Of a stretch of 38,136 nt of DNA, positions 26,401-34,104 are shown piece by piece. This DNA comes from an uncultured Clostridia bacterium. Lineage in GTDB: Bacteria > Bacillota > Clostridia > UBA1381. Each line of letters begins with the position of its first letter. Within the stretch, counting starts at the first letter, position 1. Both the position numbers and the translations under genes were made by a program. The notes under the pieces are model-generated. The model had not been told where the DNA came from and did no database searches. It saw only the letters and a program-made list of their open reading frames with translations. The stretch spans positions 1-38,136 of the forward strand of contig CAKSRS010000019.1 of the NCBI GenBank assembly GCA_934487205.1, written 5' to 3'.

Positions 26401-29400
26401 ATGGATTTGAAGATGGGGGTTGATGTAGGCTCGACAACCGTTAAGGTAGTAATTTTCGACGAAAGCGGAAAAATACTGTTTGCCGAGTACATGCGTCATT
26501 ATTCTGATATACAAAGTACGGTATTATCACTGTTTAATAAGGTATTTACCGCGGTCGGCGATAATGAATTTGCGGTTACTATAACAGGCTCGGGCGGATT
26601 GTTGTTGTCAAAAATGCTCGGACTTCCGTTTGTGCAGGAAGTCATAGCGACAAAGCAAGCCGTAAAAACATTTCTGCCCGATACCGACGTTGTGATAGAG
26701 CTCGGCGGAGAAGATGCAAAGATTTTGTATCTGACGGGCGGATTGGAACAGCGAATGAACGGCACATGTGCGGGCGGAACAGGTTCATTTATAGACCAGA
26801 TGGCGATTTTGTTAAAAACAGACGCATCGGGGCTTAATGAGCTTGCGCAAAAGCATGAGAATATTTATCCGATAGCTGCCAGATGCGGCGTATTTGCAAA
26901 ATCTGACGTTCAGCCGCTTTTGAATGAGGGCGCAAAAAGGGAAGATATAGCGGCGTCTATTTTGCAGGCAGTTGTGAATCAGACGATTTCGGGGCTTGCC
27001 CAGGGGCGGCCGATAAAGGGCAATGTCGTATTTTTGGGCGGACCGCTGCACTTTTTGCCGCAGTTGCGTATTCAATTTGAAGAAACGCTAAAAACATCGG
27101 CAAAAAGCTTCAAGATTCCGGATAATGCACAGCTTTATGTAGCCATGGGCGCGGCGCTGACGCGTAACAATGAAAAACATAAAATCAGCGAACTTATAAA
27201 ATTGCTGGAAACAGCGCCTAATGTTGACACGGAAATTACACGCATGAAACCTCTTTTTGCAACTCAGACAGATAAAGATGAATTTTTTGCGCGCCATTCA
27301 AAGGCAAAAGCGCAGCGCCGCGATATATCGGAAGCAAGCGGCGAATGTTTCCTGGGATTTGATATAGGTTCGACAACAATAAAGGCTGTTCTTATTGATA
27401 AGGACGGCAGAATTTTGTATGATTATTATTCGAAAAATGAGGCAAGCCCGATAATTATGGGACTTCGGATTTTAAAGGATTTGTATTCAAAATTGCCGAA
27501 AAGTGCATATTTAGCAAACGCATGCTGCACGGGATACGGCGAAGAGCTTATGAAAACGGCGTTTCGTATTCCGGAAGGCGAAATTGAAACGATTGCACAC
27601 TATAAGGCTGCGGATTTCTTTTCGAACGGTGTGGATTTCATCATCGATATCGGCGGACAGGACATGAAATGCATGAAGATAAAAAACGGCGTAATAGATT
27701 CTATTATGCTTAATGAAGCATGTTCGTCGGGGTGTGGTTCGTTTATACAGACGTTTGCGGAAAGTCTCGGCTATTCTACCGAAGATTTTGCAGAGGCCGC
27801 GCTTACGAGTGAGAGTCCGGTGGACTTGGGCACGCGCTGCACGGTGTTTATGAATTCACGCGTAAAACAGGCGCAAAAAGAAGGCGCGTCGGTCGGCGAT
27901 ATCTCGGCGGGACTGTCGTATTCCGTTGTGCGAAACGCATTATATAAGGTAATAAAACTCCGCGACCCGGCTCTTATGGGTGAGCGCGTTGTCGTACAGG
28001 GCGGAACGTTTAACAATAATTCGATTTTGCGCGCATTTGAACTTGTGTCAGGAAAGCAGGTTGTCCGCCCGGATATAGCGGGGTTAATGGGCGCGTTCGG
28101 TTCGGCATTGATTGCGAAAGACCGTTATAGCGGCACGCGTGCGGATATTCTGCGCGCTGATGAAATCGATGATTTTAAATTCAAAAGCAGTCTCGTTCGA
28201 TGCGGAAAATGTTCGAACCATTGTCAGCTGACGGTTACAAGTTTTGACGGCGGCAGAAAATTTATCTCCGGTAACCGCTGCGAAAAGGGCGCCGGCAGAG
28301 ATAATGTAAAAAACGATTTGCCGAATTTGTTTGAGTATAAATATAATCGTGCATTTGATTATATTCCGCTTGACGAAAGTGACGCAAAACACGGTACGAT
28401 AGGTATTCCGCGCGTATTGAATATGTATGAAAACTATCCGCTGTGGTTCACATTTTTCACGGAACTCGGATTTTCCGTGCACGTTTCGCCGCGTTCTTCG
28501 CATGAAGTATATGAAATGGGTATAGATTCCATTCCTTCCGAGTCGGCGTGCTACCCGGCAAAGCTTGTGCACGGGCATATCAAGGCGCTGCTTAATGACG
28601 GGGTGAAAAATATTTTTTACCCGTGTGTGCCGTATGAGCAGATTGAATATTCCGATGCGGGCAATCACTATAACTGTCCGATAGTAACGTCATATCCGGA
28701 AGTAATTCATAATAATATTGATGAACTTCGCGCGCCGGACATATGCTATATGTATCCGTTTATCAATCTTGCGGACAGACCTTCTTTTGAAAAACAAATG
28801 TATAAAACGCTTGAAAAATTCGGAATAAGCGAGGCGGAAATTCATGTTGCCGCGGAAAATGCATTTATTGAATTGAAGAATTATAAAAATGATATCCGGA
28901 AAAAGGGCGAGGAGACGATTGAATGGCTCGAGAAAAATAATAAGCGGGGAATTGTTCTTGCGGGGCGCCCGTATCACGTTGACCCCGAGATAAACCATGG
29001 TATACCTCAGCTTATAAATTCGCTCGGATTTGCTGTTTTGAGCGAAGATTCCGTGGCGCATCTGGGCGGACTCAAGCGTGATATACGTGTGGTTGACCAG
29101 TGGGCGTACCATACCCGGCTTTATGAAGCGGCAGCGGAGGTTATAAAAAATAATCGTCTTGAACTGGTGCAGCTTAATTCGTTCGGGTGTGGTCTGGACG
29201 CGGTAACAACCGATCAGGTGCAAGAAATTCTGCAGGCAAATCAGCGGATTTATACAACACTGAAAATTGACGAGGTTTCCAACCTCGGAACGGCAAGAAT
29301 ACGTATCCGCTCACTAAAGGCTGCGGTACGCGAACGCGAGGATAATAATTTTGTTCCCAAAGAAATAGAACCGTATACGATTAAAAAAATACCGTTTACG

Positions 29401-30702
29401 AAACAGGATAAAAAACGTCATACGCTCGTTTTCCCGCAGATGAGTCCGACGCATTTCCGCCTTTTTGAGGCAGTATTCAACGCACACGGATATAATGCGA
29501 TTGTACTTGACAGTGTTTCGGCGGAAGATGTTGAGGCAGGATTGAAAAGCGTGAATAATGACGCATGCTACCCGTCGATTTTGGTTGTCGGTCAGCTTAT
29601 AAATGCGTTCGTTTCGGGAAAATGCGATCCGGAAAGCACAACTCTTATGATAACGCAGACGGGCGGCGGCTGCCGCGCGACAAACTATATTGCATTTTTG
29701 CGGAAAGCTTTGCGCGAGGCTGGTTACGGTAACGTACCGGTATTAAGCCTTAATCTTTCGGGATTGGAAAACAACCCCGGATTTAAGCTGACATTCAGTC
29801 TGATTAACGACCTGATAAAAGCGTGCGTTATAGGCGATTTGCTGATGACTTTGCTTTTGGCGACGCGCCCGTATGAGCTCAATGAAGGGCAGGCAAACCG
29901 TTTGTACAGAAAATGGTTGGGCAGAATTTATGCCAAAATGACGGTTGGCGTAAAGTTCAGTTATAAAAAGGCAATCGACAGAATTGTTGCCGATTTTGAC
30001 GCGATTCCGATTGATTCGGGCTGCCGCAAGCCGCAAGTCGGGGTTGTCGGTGAAATTTTGGTGAAATTTCACCCGGGTGCAAACAATAATATTATAGATG
30101 TCATAGAAAAAGAGGGCGGCGAGGCTGTTATGCCCGGACTTTTGGATTTTATGATGTACTGTTTTTACAATACGAATTTCAAGCATGAACAGCTCGGCGC
30201 AAAGGCGTCTGCCGCAATGCTGTGCAATGCGGGTATATGGGTGCTTGAAAAGTATCGTAAACATATGAAAGAGGTTCTTTTGGCAAATCCGAAATTTGCC
30301 AAGCGTGCACCGTCGCACATTGCAAATATAGCCGATGGAGCAAAAAACATTCTTCAGCTCGGACATGCAACCGGCGAAGGCTGGTTCTTGACGGGCGAAA
30401 TGATAGAGCTTATTGAGCATGGAGTCACAAATATTGCGTGTGTGCAGCCTTTTGCATGCCTTCCGAACCATGTTACGGGAAAAGGCGTTATAAAGGAAAT
30501 CCGCCGTCAATATCCGCAGTCGAACATTGTGGCGGTTGACTATGACCCGGGCGCGAGCGAGGTAAATCAGCTGAACAGAATTAAACTTATGATGGCAGTT
30601 GCTTTTGAAAATCTTGAAAAACAGCAGGCGCGCGAGGAGCATGAGGCACGTACAACGCTCGCATATAAGCCGGTAAAAAAAGCGGAAAAGGAGAAAGTGT
30701 AA
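26401..30702 (+). CDS. Acyl-CoA dehydratase activase-related protein (two BadF/HgdC domains + DUF2229/HgdB-like region)
   Basis: A 1433-residue cytoplasmic protein. Two ASKHA-type ATPase domains lie in tandem: the first starts GVDVGSTTVK (6-15), the second GFDIGSTTIK near residue 319. Each has a cysteine pair 39 residues apart (C123/C162 in CAGGTG and ARCGVF; C441/C480 in ACSSGCG and TRCTVF), the pattern that binds the bridging 4Fe-4S cluster in HgdC. Then comes a cysteine segment (GKCSNHC) and a large DUF2229-like region (IPRVLNMYENYPLW, SESACYPAKLVHGH, GRPYHVDPEINHG, DACYPSILVVGQL). Related activators use ATP to drive a low-potential electron into 2-hydroxyacyl-CoA dehydratases. No separate dehydratase subunits are nearby, so the target is unknown. 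ATG 26401 follows AGGTGAT; a GTG at 26392 is in frame but overlaps that site. Confidence 0.9.
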   Translation: MDLKMGVDVGSTTVKVVIFDESGKILFAEYMRHYSDIQSTVLSLFNKVFTAVGDNEFAVTITGSGGLLLSKMLGLPFVQEVIATKQAVKTFLPDTDVVIELGGEDAKILYLTGGLEQRMNGTCAGGTGSFIDQMAILLKTDASGLNELAQKHENIYPIAARCGVFAKSDVQPLLNEGAKREDIAASILQAVVNQTISGLAQGRPIKGNVVFLGGPLHFLPQLRIQFEETLKTSAKSFKIPDNAQLYVAMGAALTRNNEKHKISELIKLLETAPNVDTEITRMKPLFATQTDKDEFFARHSKAKAQRRDISEASGECFLGFDIGSTTIKAVLIDKDGRILYDYYSKNEASPIIMGLRILKDLYSKLPKSAYLANACCTGYGEELMKTAFRIPEGEIETIAHYKAADFFSNGVDFIIDIGGQDMKCMKIKNGVIDSIMLNEACSSGCGSFIQTFAESLGYSTEDFAEAALTSESPVDLGTRCTVFMNSRVKQAQKEGASVGDISAGLSYSVVRNALYKVIKLRDPALMGERVVVQGGTFNNNSILRAFELVSGKQVVRPDIAGLMGAFGSALIAKDRYSGTRADILRADEIDDFKFKSSLVRCGKCSNHCQLTVTSFDGGRKFISGNRCEKGAGRDNVKNDLPNLFEYKYNRAFDYIPLDESDAKHGTIGIPRVLNMYENYPLWFTFFTELGFSVHVSPRSSHEVYEMGIDSIPSESACYPAKLVHGHIKALLNDGVKNIFYPCVPYEQIEYSDAGNHYNCPIVTSYPEVIHNNIDELRAPDICYMYPFINLADRPSFEKQMYKTLEKFGISEAEIHVAAENAFIELKNYKNDIRKKGEETIEWLEKNNKRGIVLAGRPYHVDPEINHGIPQLINSLGFAVLSEDSVAHLGGLKRDIRVVDQWAYHTRLYEAAAEVIKNNRLELVQLNSFGCGLDAVTTDQVQEILQANQRIYTTLKIDEVSNLGTARIRIRSLKAAVREREDNNFVPKEIEPYTIKKIPFTKQDKKRHTLVFPQMSPTHFRLFEAVFNAHGYNAIVLDSVSAEDVEAGLKSVNNDACYPSILVVGQLINAFVSGKCDPESTTLMITQTGGGCRATNYIAFLRKALREAGYGNVPVLSLNLSGLENNPGFKLTFSLINDLIKACVIGDLLMTLLLATRPYELNEGQANRLYRKWLGRIYAKMTVGVKFSYKKAIDRIVADFDAIPIDSGCRKPQVGVVGEILVKFHPGANNNIIDVIEKEGGEAVMPGLLDFMMYCFYNTNFKHEQLGAKASAAMLCNAGIWVLEKYRKHMKEVLLANPKFAKRAPSHIANIADGAKNILQLGHATGEGWFLTGEMIELIEHGVTNIACVQPFACLPNHVTGKGVIKEIRRQYPQSNIVAVDYDPGASEVNQLNRIKLMMAVAFENLEKQQAREEHEARTTLAYKPVKKAEKEKV

Positions 30703-30703
30703 T

Positions 30704-31582
30704 ATGCTTTTATCAACGCAAACGCTTGAGCTGTCAAAACGGTTTGGCGACGAAAGGGCAATAAAAATAATTCACGAGTCCGGTTTTGACGCATATGATT
30801 ACACTTTCACCGACAGAGGGGAAAATGACCCGGTTTTAAAAGATGATTTCAGGGATTATTTCAAGGGTCTGCGTGAGTTTGCCGATAAAACAGGTATTGT
30901 CTGTAATCAGGCGCACGCACGTTTTCCTGTTGCGGTTTACGGCGAAAGTGAGTGGAATAAAAATCGGTATGATGTTGTTTTGCGTGATATCGAGGCGGCG
31001 TCGGTTCTGGGTACAAAGATAATCGTAGTGCACCCGATTCACAGCCGCTATCCGCTTGAAGACGCATATGAAAGAAATATCGAATTTTACGGCGGACTTA
31101 TGCCGTATTGTCGGAAATACGGCATAAAAATAGCGCTCGAAAATATGTGGCGCACCGACCCAAAGCGCGGATTTATTATTGCGGACGTATGCAGCGGTGC
31201 GGAAAACTTTGCAAAGCTGCTTGACAGACTCAGCGGTGATTGTTTTACCGCATGTCTTGATTTGGGGCATTGCGGACTTATCGGCGAGGAGGCGCAGGAC
31301 GCGATTCGCATTTTGGGAAATCGGATAGGCGCGCTGCATGTGCACGATAATGATTATTTGCATGACAGCCATACGCTGCCATATCTCGGAAAAATGGAAT
31401 GGGATAATATTCTTGCTGCATTGGCGGAAGTAGGATACGGTGGTGATTTCACTTATGAGGCGGATAATTTTCTTGTGGATATTCCGTCCGAATTGATGCC
31501 GTGTGCGTCAAAATTCATGGCATCCGTGGGCAGAAAAATGATTTCCGATATAAAAAATCATGCAAATATGCGCAGGAAATGA
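30704..31582 (+). CDS. Sugar phosphate isomerase/epimerase-like TIM barrel protein
   Basis: A 292-residue xylose-isomerase-like TIM barrel (AP endonuclease family 2 fold). Characteristic strands end in metal-ligand positions: IALENMW (Glu), CLDLGHCG (Asp, His), GALHVHDND (His, Asp) and FTYEADNF (Glu). Start ATG 30704 is one base after the preceding stop, with AAGGAG upstream, so it is probably cotranslated with the activase-like gene. The substrate, a sugar or related polyol, cannot be told. Confidence 0.85.
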   Translation: MLLSTQTLELSKRFGDERAIKIIHESGFDAYDYTFTDRGENDPVLKDDFRDYFKGLREFADKTGIVCNQAHARFPVAVYGESEWNKNRYDVVLRDIEAASVLGTKIIVVHPIHSRYPLEDAYERNIEFYGGLMPYCRKYGIKIALENMWRTDPKRGFIIADVCSGAENFAKLLDRLSGDCFTACLDLGHCGLIGEEAQDAIRILGNRIGALHVHDNDYLHDSHTLPYLGKMEWDNILAALAEVGYGGDFTYEADNFLVDIPSELMPCASKFMASVGRKMISDIKNHANMRRK

Positions 31583-31622
31583 TAAAAATTTGTGTAAAAG
31601 TAGAAAAATGTTGTTTTTTGAC

Positions 31623-31650
31623 TTGCATATTGACAAATTTGTGATATAAT
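31623..31650 (+). promoter_or_regulatory. Promoter for NifU-like/GGGtGRT pair with internal palindrome
   Basis: TTGCAT (31623-31628) and a perfect TATAAT (31645-31650), 16 bases apart. The spacer contains the palindrome ACAAATTTGT (31633-31642), a plausible repressor site. The distance to the start codon is 48 bases. Confidence 0.6.
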
Positions 31651-31698
31651 TATCATAGTGGCTGTTTATGGCATTATATTTTGAAAGGAGATTCTACT

Positions 31699-32391
31699 AT
31701 GAAATATTCAAGCGAAGTAGAAGCTATGTGTCCGCTGACAAAGGGCGCATATCACGGTCCTGCACCTATCCCCGAAGAAGGAAAATGGGTACAGGCGAAG
31801 GAAATTAAAGACATTTCGGGCTTGACGCACGGAATAGGCTGGTGTGCACCTCAGCAGGGTACATGTAAGCTGACTCTTAACGTTAAGGAAGGTATTATCC
31901 AGGAGGCACTTGTTGAAACTGTCGGCTGTTCGGGCATGACTCATTCTGCGGCGATGGCTGCTGAAATCCTTATCGGTAAGACAATTCTTGAAGCTTTAAA
32001 TACAGACCTTGTCTGTGATGCAATCAATACTGCAATGCGCGAGCTGTTTTTGCAGATTGTTTACGGAAGAACGCAGACGGCGTTTTCAGAGGACGGACTG
32101 CCTATCGGTGCCGGTCTTGAAGACTTGGGCAAGGGACTTCGTTCACAGGTTGGTACTACATACGCAACGCTCAAAAAGGGTCCGAGATACCTTGAGCTTG
32201 CAGAAGGATATATTACAAAAATTGCCGTTGATGATAATGATGAAATTATCGGCTACAAATTCGTACATTTGGGCAAGATGATGGAAATGATCAGAAACGG
32301 TATGGACGCAAATGAAGCTCTTAAAAAGGCTTCGGGTCAGTACGGCAGAGTTGATGATGCTGCAAAGCTGTTAGACCCAAGATGCGAATAA
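31699..32391 (+). CDS. Iron-sulfur scaffold-like (NifU_N-related) protein, partner of GGGtGRT protein
   Basis: A 230-residue protein whose central part aligns by eye with IscU from the same window. GTCKLTLNV corresponds to the first cysteine region, VETVGCSGMTHSAAMAAE to the second and TDLVCDAIN possibly to the third (C56, C77, C106). The aspartate two residues after the first IscU cysteine is absent. More cysteines lie at C11 and C49. The C-terminal 90 residues (YLELAEGYITKIAVDDND onward) are extra. ATG 31699 follows AAAGGAG by 8 bases; an in-frame TTG at 31681 lies before that site. An Fe-S scaffold or cofactor role is inferred only. Confidence 0.85.
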   Translation: MKYSSEVEAMCPLTKGAYHGPAPIPEEGKWVQAKEIKDISGLTHGIGWCAPQQGTCKLTLNVKEGIIQEALVETVGCSGMTHSAAMAAEILIGKTILEALNTDLVCDAINTAMRELFLQIVYGRTQTAFSEDGLPIGAGLEDLGKGLRSQVGTTYATLKKGPRYLELAEGYITKIAVDDNDEIIGYKFVHLGKMMEMIRNGMDANEALKKASGQYGRVDDAAKLLDPRCE

Positions 32392-32409
32392 AAAAGGAGG
32401 TACAAGGTT

Positions 32410-33411
32410 ATGGCATTATTTGAAAGTTATGAAAGAAGAATTGACCAAATCAACGCAGAGCTTGCCAAGCATGGTATCTCGTCAATTGAGGAAGCTAAGA
32501 AAATCTGTGATGATAAGGGCATAGATGTTTACAATATTGTTAAAGGTATTCAGCCGATTTGTTTTGAAAATGCATGCTGGGCTTACATTGTCGGTGCGGC
32601 AATCGCTATCAAAGACGGCTGCACAAAGGCTGCCGACGCTGCTGAAAAAATCGGTGTAGGCTTGCAGTCATTCTGTATTCCGGGTTCGGTTGCCGATGAC
32701 AGAAAGGTTGGTATCGGTCACGGAAATCTGGGCGCAATGCTTTTAAGAGAAGATACAAAATGTTTTGCATTTTTAGCGGGACATGAGTCGTTTGCGGCGG
32801 CAGAAGGTGCTATCGGTTTGGCACGTTCCGCGAACCAGGCAAGAAAGGAAGACCTTCGTGTAATCCTGAACGGTCTCGGCAAGGACGCTGCACAGATTAT
32901 ATCCAGAATTAACGGTTTTACATATGTGCAGACAAAGTTTGATTATTTCACGGGTAAACTGGAAATAATTAAAGAAACGGCTTATTCAAAGGGCGAAAGA
33001 GCAAAAGTTCGCTGCTACGGCGCAGATGATGTGCGTGAAGGTGTTGCGATTATGCATCATGAAGGCGTTGACGTATCAATTACCGGTAACTCAACCAATC
33101 CGACGCGTTTCCAGCATCCGGTTGCAGGTACATACAAAAAGGAATGTATCGAACAGGGCAAGAAGTATTTTTCTGTTGCATCGGGCGGCGGTACAGGACG
33201 TACACTGCATCCCGATAACATGGCTGCCGGTCCGGCTTCATACGGTATGACAGATACAATGGGCCGTATGCACTCGGACGCTCAGTTCGCGGGATCTTCG
33301 TCAGTTCCGGCTCACGTTGAGATGATGGGCTTGATCGGCGCAGGTAATAACCCGATGGTTGGTATGACTGTTGCTGTTGCCGTTGAGGTTGAAAAGGCTA
33401 TGAATAAATAA
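32410..33411 (+). CDS. GGGtGRT family protein
   Basis: A 333-residue protein of the family named for its motif, here GGGTGRT at residues 259-265, followed by LHPDNMAAGP. Other conserved stretches are CFENACWAYIVGAAIAI, GIGHGNLGAMLL and AGHESFAAAEGAIGLARSANQ. No membrane segment or signal peptide is seen. GGAGG lies 11 bases before ATG 32410 and 18 bases separate it from the NifU-like partner, so the two are cotranscribed. Biochemical function is not established to my knowledge. Codon choice looks more like a highly expressed gene than its neighbours, by eye only. Confidence 0.92.
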   Translation: MALFESYERRIDQINAELAKHGISSIEEAKKICDDKGIDVYNIVKGIQPICFENACWAYIVGAAIAIKDGCTKAADAAEKIGVGLQSFCIPGSVADDRKVGIGHGNLGAMLLREDTKCFAFLAGHESFAAAEGAIGLARSANQARKEDLRVILNGLGKDAAQIISRINGFTYVQTKFDYFTGKLEIIKETAYSKGERAKVRCYGADDVREGVAIMHHEGVDVSITGNSTNPTRFQHPVAGTYKKECIEQGKKYFSVASGGGTGRTLHPDNMAAGPASYGMTDTMGRMHSDAQFAGSSSVPAHVEMMGLIGAGNNPMVGMTVAVAVEVEKAMNK

Positions 33412-33428
33412 ATTGCGTAATTGTAAAC

Positions 33429-33474
33429 GGGCGTGCTGTAAGAAATTTATTCTCACAGCATGTCTGTTTTTTTA
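33429..33474 (+). terminator. Intrinsic terminator after GGGtGRT gene
   Basis: GCGTGCTGTAAGAA (33431-33444) pairs with TTCTCACAGCATGT (about 33450-33463) allowing G-U pairs, followed by TTTTTTT. It marks the end of the chromosomal gene run before the accessory region. Confidence 0.8.
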
Positions 33475-33584
33475 TATAAAAATTTCCTCTATATTCCAAA
33501 ATAGGTATTACATAAAACTTCATTTTTCTGCAAAGAATAACAACACATAGAAAAATTATGTAGAAAAAAGGAGTTTTTTATGTT

Positions 33585-33773
33585 ATGAAAGCAACAGGAA
33601 TTGTAAGAAGAATAGATGATCTCGGACGAGTAGTAATACCTAAAGAAATACGCAGAACAATGAGAATACGCGAAGGGGACCCGCTATTGATAACATTGAC
33701 AGAGATTGAAAAGCAGTATTGCTTTAAGCAAGCCCTATTCTCCTTTTCCAAAAAGCTGAAAAACACGCATTAA
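33585..33773 (+). CDS. AbrB/SpoVT-type transcription regulator, probably degenerate after the swapped-hairpin domain
   Basis: The first 35 residues (MKATGIVRRIDDLGRVVIPKE, then IRRTMRIREGDPL) are a near-perfect AbrB/SpoVT DNA-binding start. The rest (LITLTEIEKQYCFKQ to KLKNTH) does not match the family. In the next frame from 33689 one can read DNIDRD, a stop, KAVLL, a stop, then ASPI, which resembles the usual DRDGEVIFKKYSPI that should follow. This suggests a frameshift plus two nonsense changes. The 62-residue product may still bind DNA. AAGGAG at about 33568-33573 precedes ATG 33585. Confidence 0.65.
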   Translation: MKATGIVRRIDDLGRVVIPKEIRRTMRIREGDPLLITLTEIEKQYCFKQALFSFSKKLKNTH

Positions 33774-33776
33774 AAG

Positions 33777-33802
33777 AACGCATATCGTAACAGATATGCG
33801 TT
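33777..33802. terminator. Hairpin between convergent abrB-like gene and minus-strand ORF
   Basis: AACGCATATC (33777-33786) pairs with GATATGCGTT (33793-33802) around a 6-base loop. The minus strand continues into TTCTTTTAAT and the plus strand into TCTCT, so it acts best for leftward transcripts. Confidence 0.75.
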
Positions 33803-33816
33803 TCTCTATGCGAACC

Positions 33817-34026
33817 CTATCGGGACAGATTGTGTTTTAGCAATGCTTTGACCTCGGGCAGGAGCGGAGCGCTTCCCGATACGAATATCACAAGCTTATA
33901 TTTTTTGTCGCTTGCGTTATTCTTAAAAATGTCGGCCGCTTTCTCCATAAAATCCGATGAAGCGCGTTCTTCTTTTGTGGCCCATAATTCCACAGCTTTT
34001 ACGGAATCGTTTATTGATACTCTTAT
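33817..34026 (-). CDS. Small conserved-looking ORF of unknown function with ATA in place of a start codon
   Basis: The minus strand encodes 69 residues without a stop, reading RVSINDSVKAVELWATKEER, then SSDFMEKAADIFKNN, then YKLVIFVSGSAPLLPEV and KALLKHNLSR. Composition and hydrophobic pattern look like a small alpha/beta protein (strand-helix-strand-helix). AGAAGGTGA lies 5 bases before the codon ATA (34026-34024), exactly where ATG would be expected, and an in-frame stop occurs 11 codons upstream. The only later standard start is GTG at 33993, which would remove the first strand. It follows the primase gene by 78 bases on the same strand, so it is likely in that operon. It may use a rare ATA start or be inactivated by an ATG-to-ATA change. 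Too little similarity for me to name a family. Confidence 0.6.
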   Translation of the reverse strand: MRVSINDSVKAVELWATKEERASSDFMEKAADIFKNNASDKKYKLVIFVSGSAPLLPEVKALLKHNLSR

Positions 34027-34104
34027 AAAATCACCTTCTTTCTTTAGTATGCTGTTTTATGGAAACTTTATACAAATGTATAAAGATGTTTTCAAATTTG
34101 GTCA

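Noticed and set aside
29743..30642. 299-codon minus-strand ORF inside the activase-like gene
   Set aside because: Complement shadow of a highly conserved coding region; composition not protein-like.
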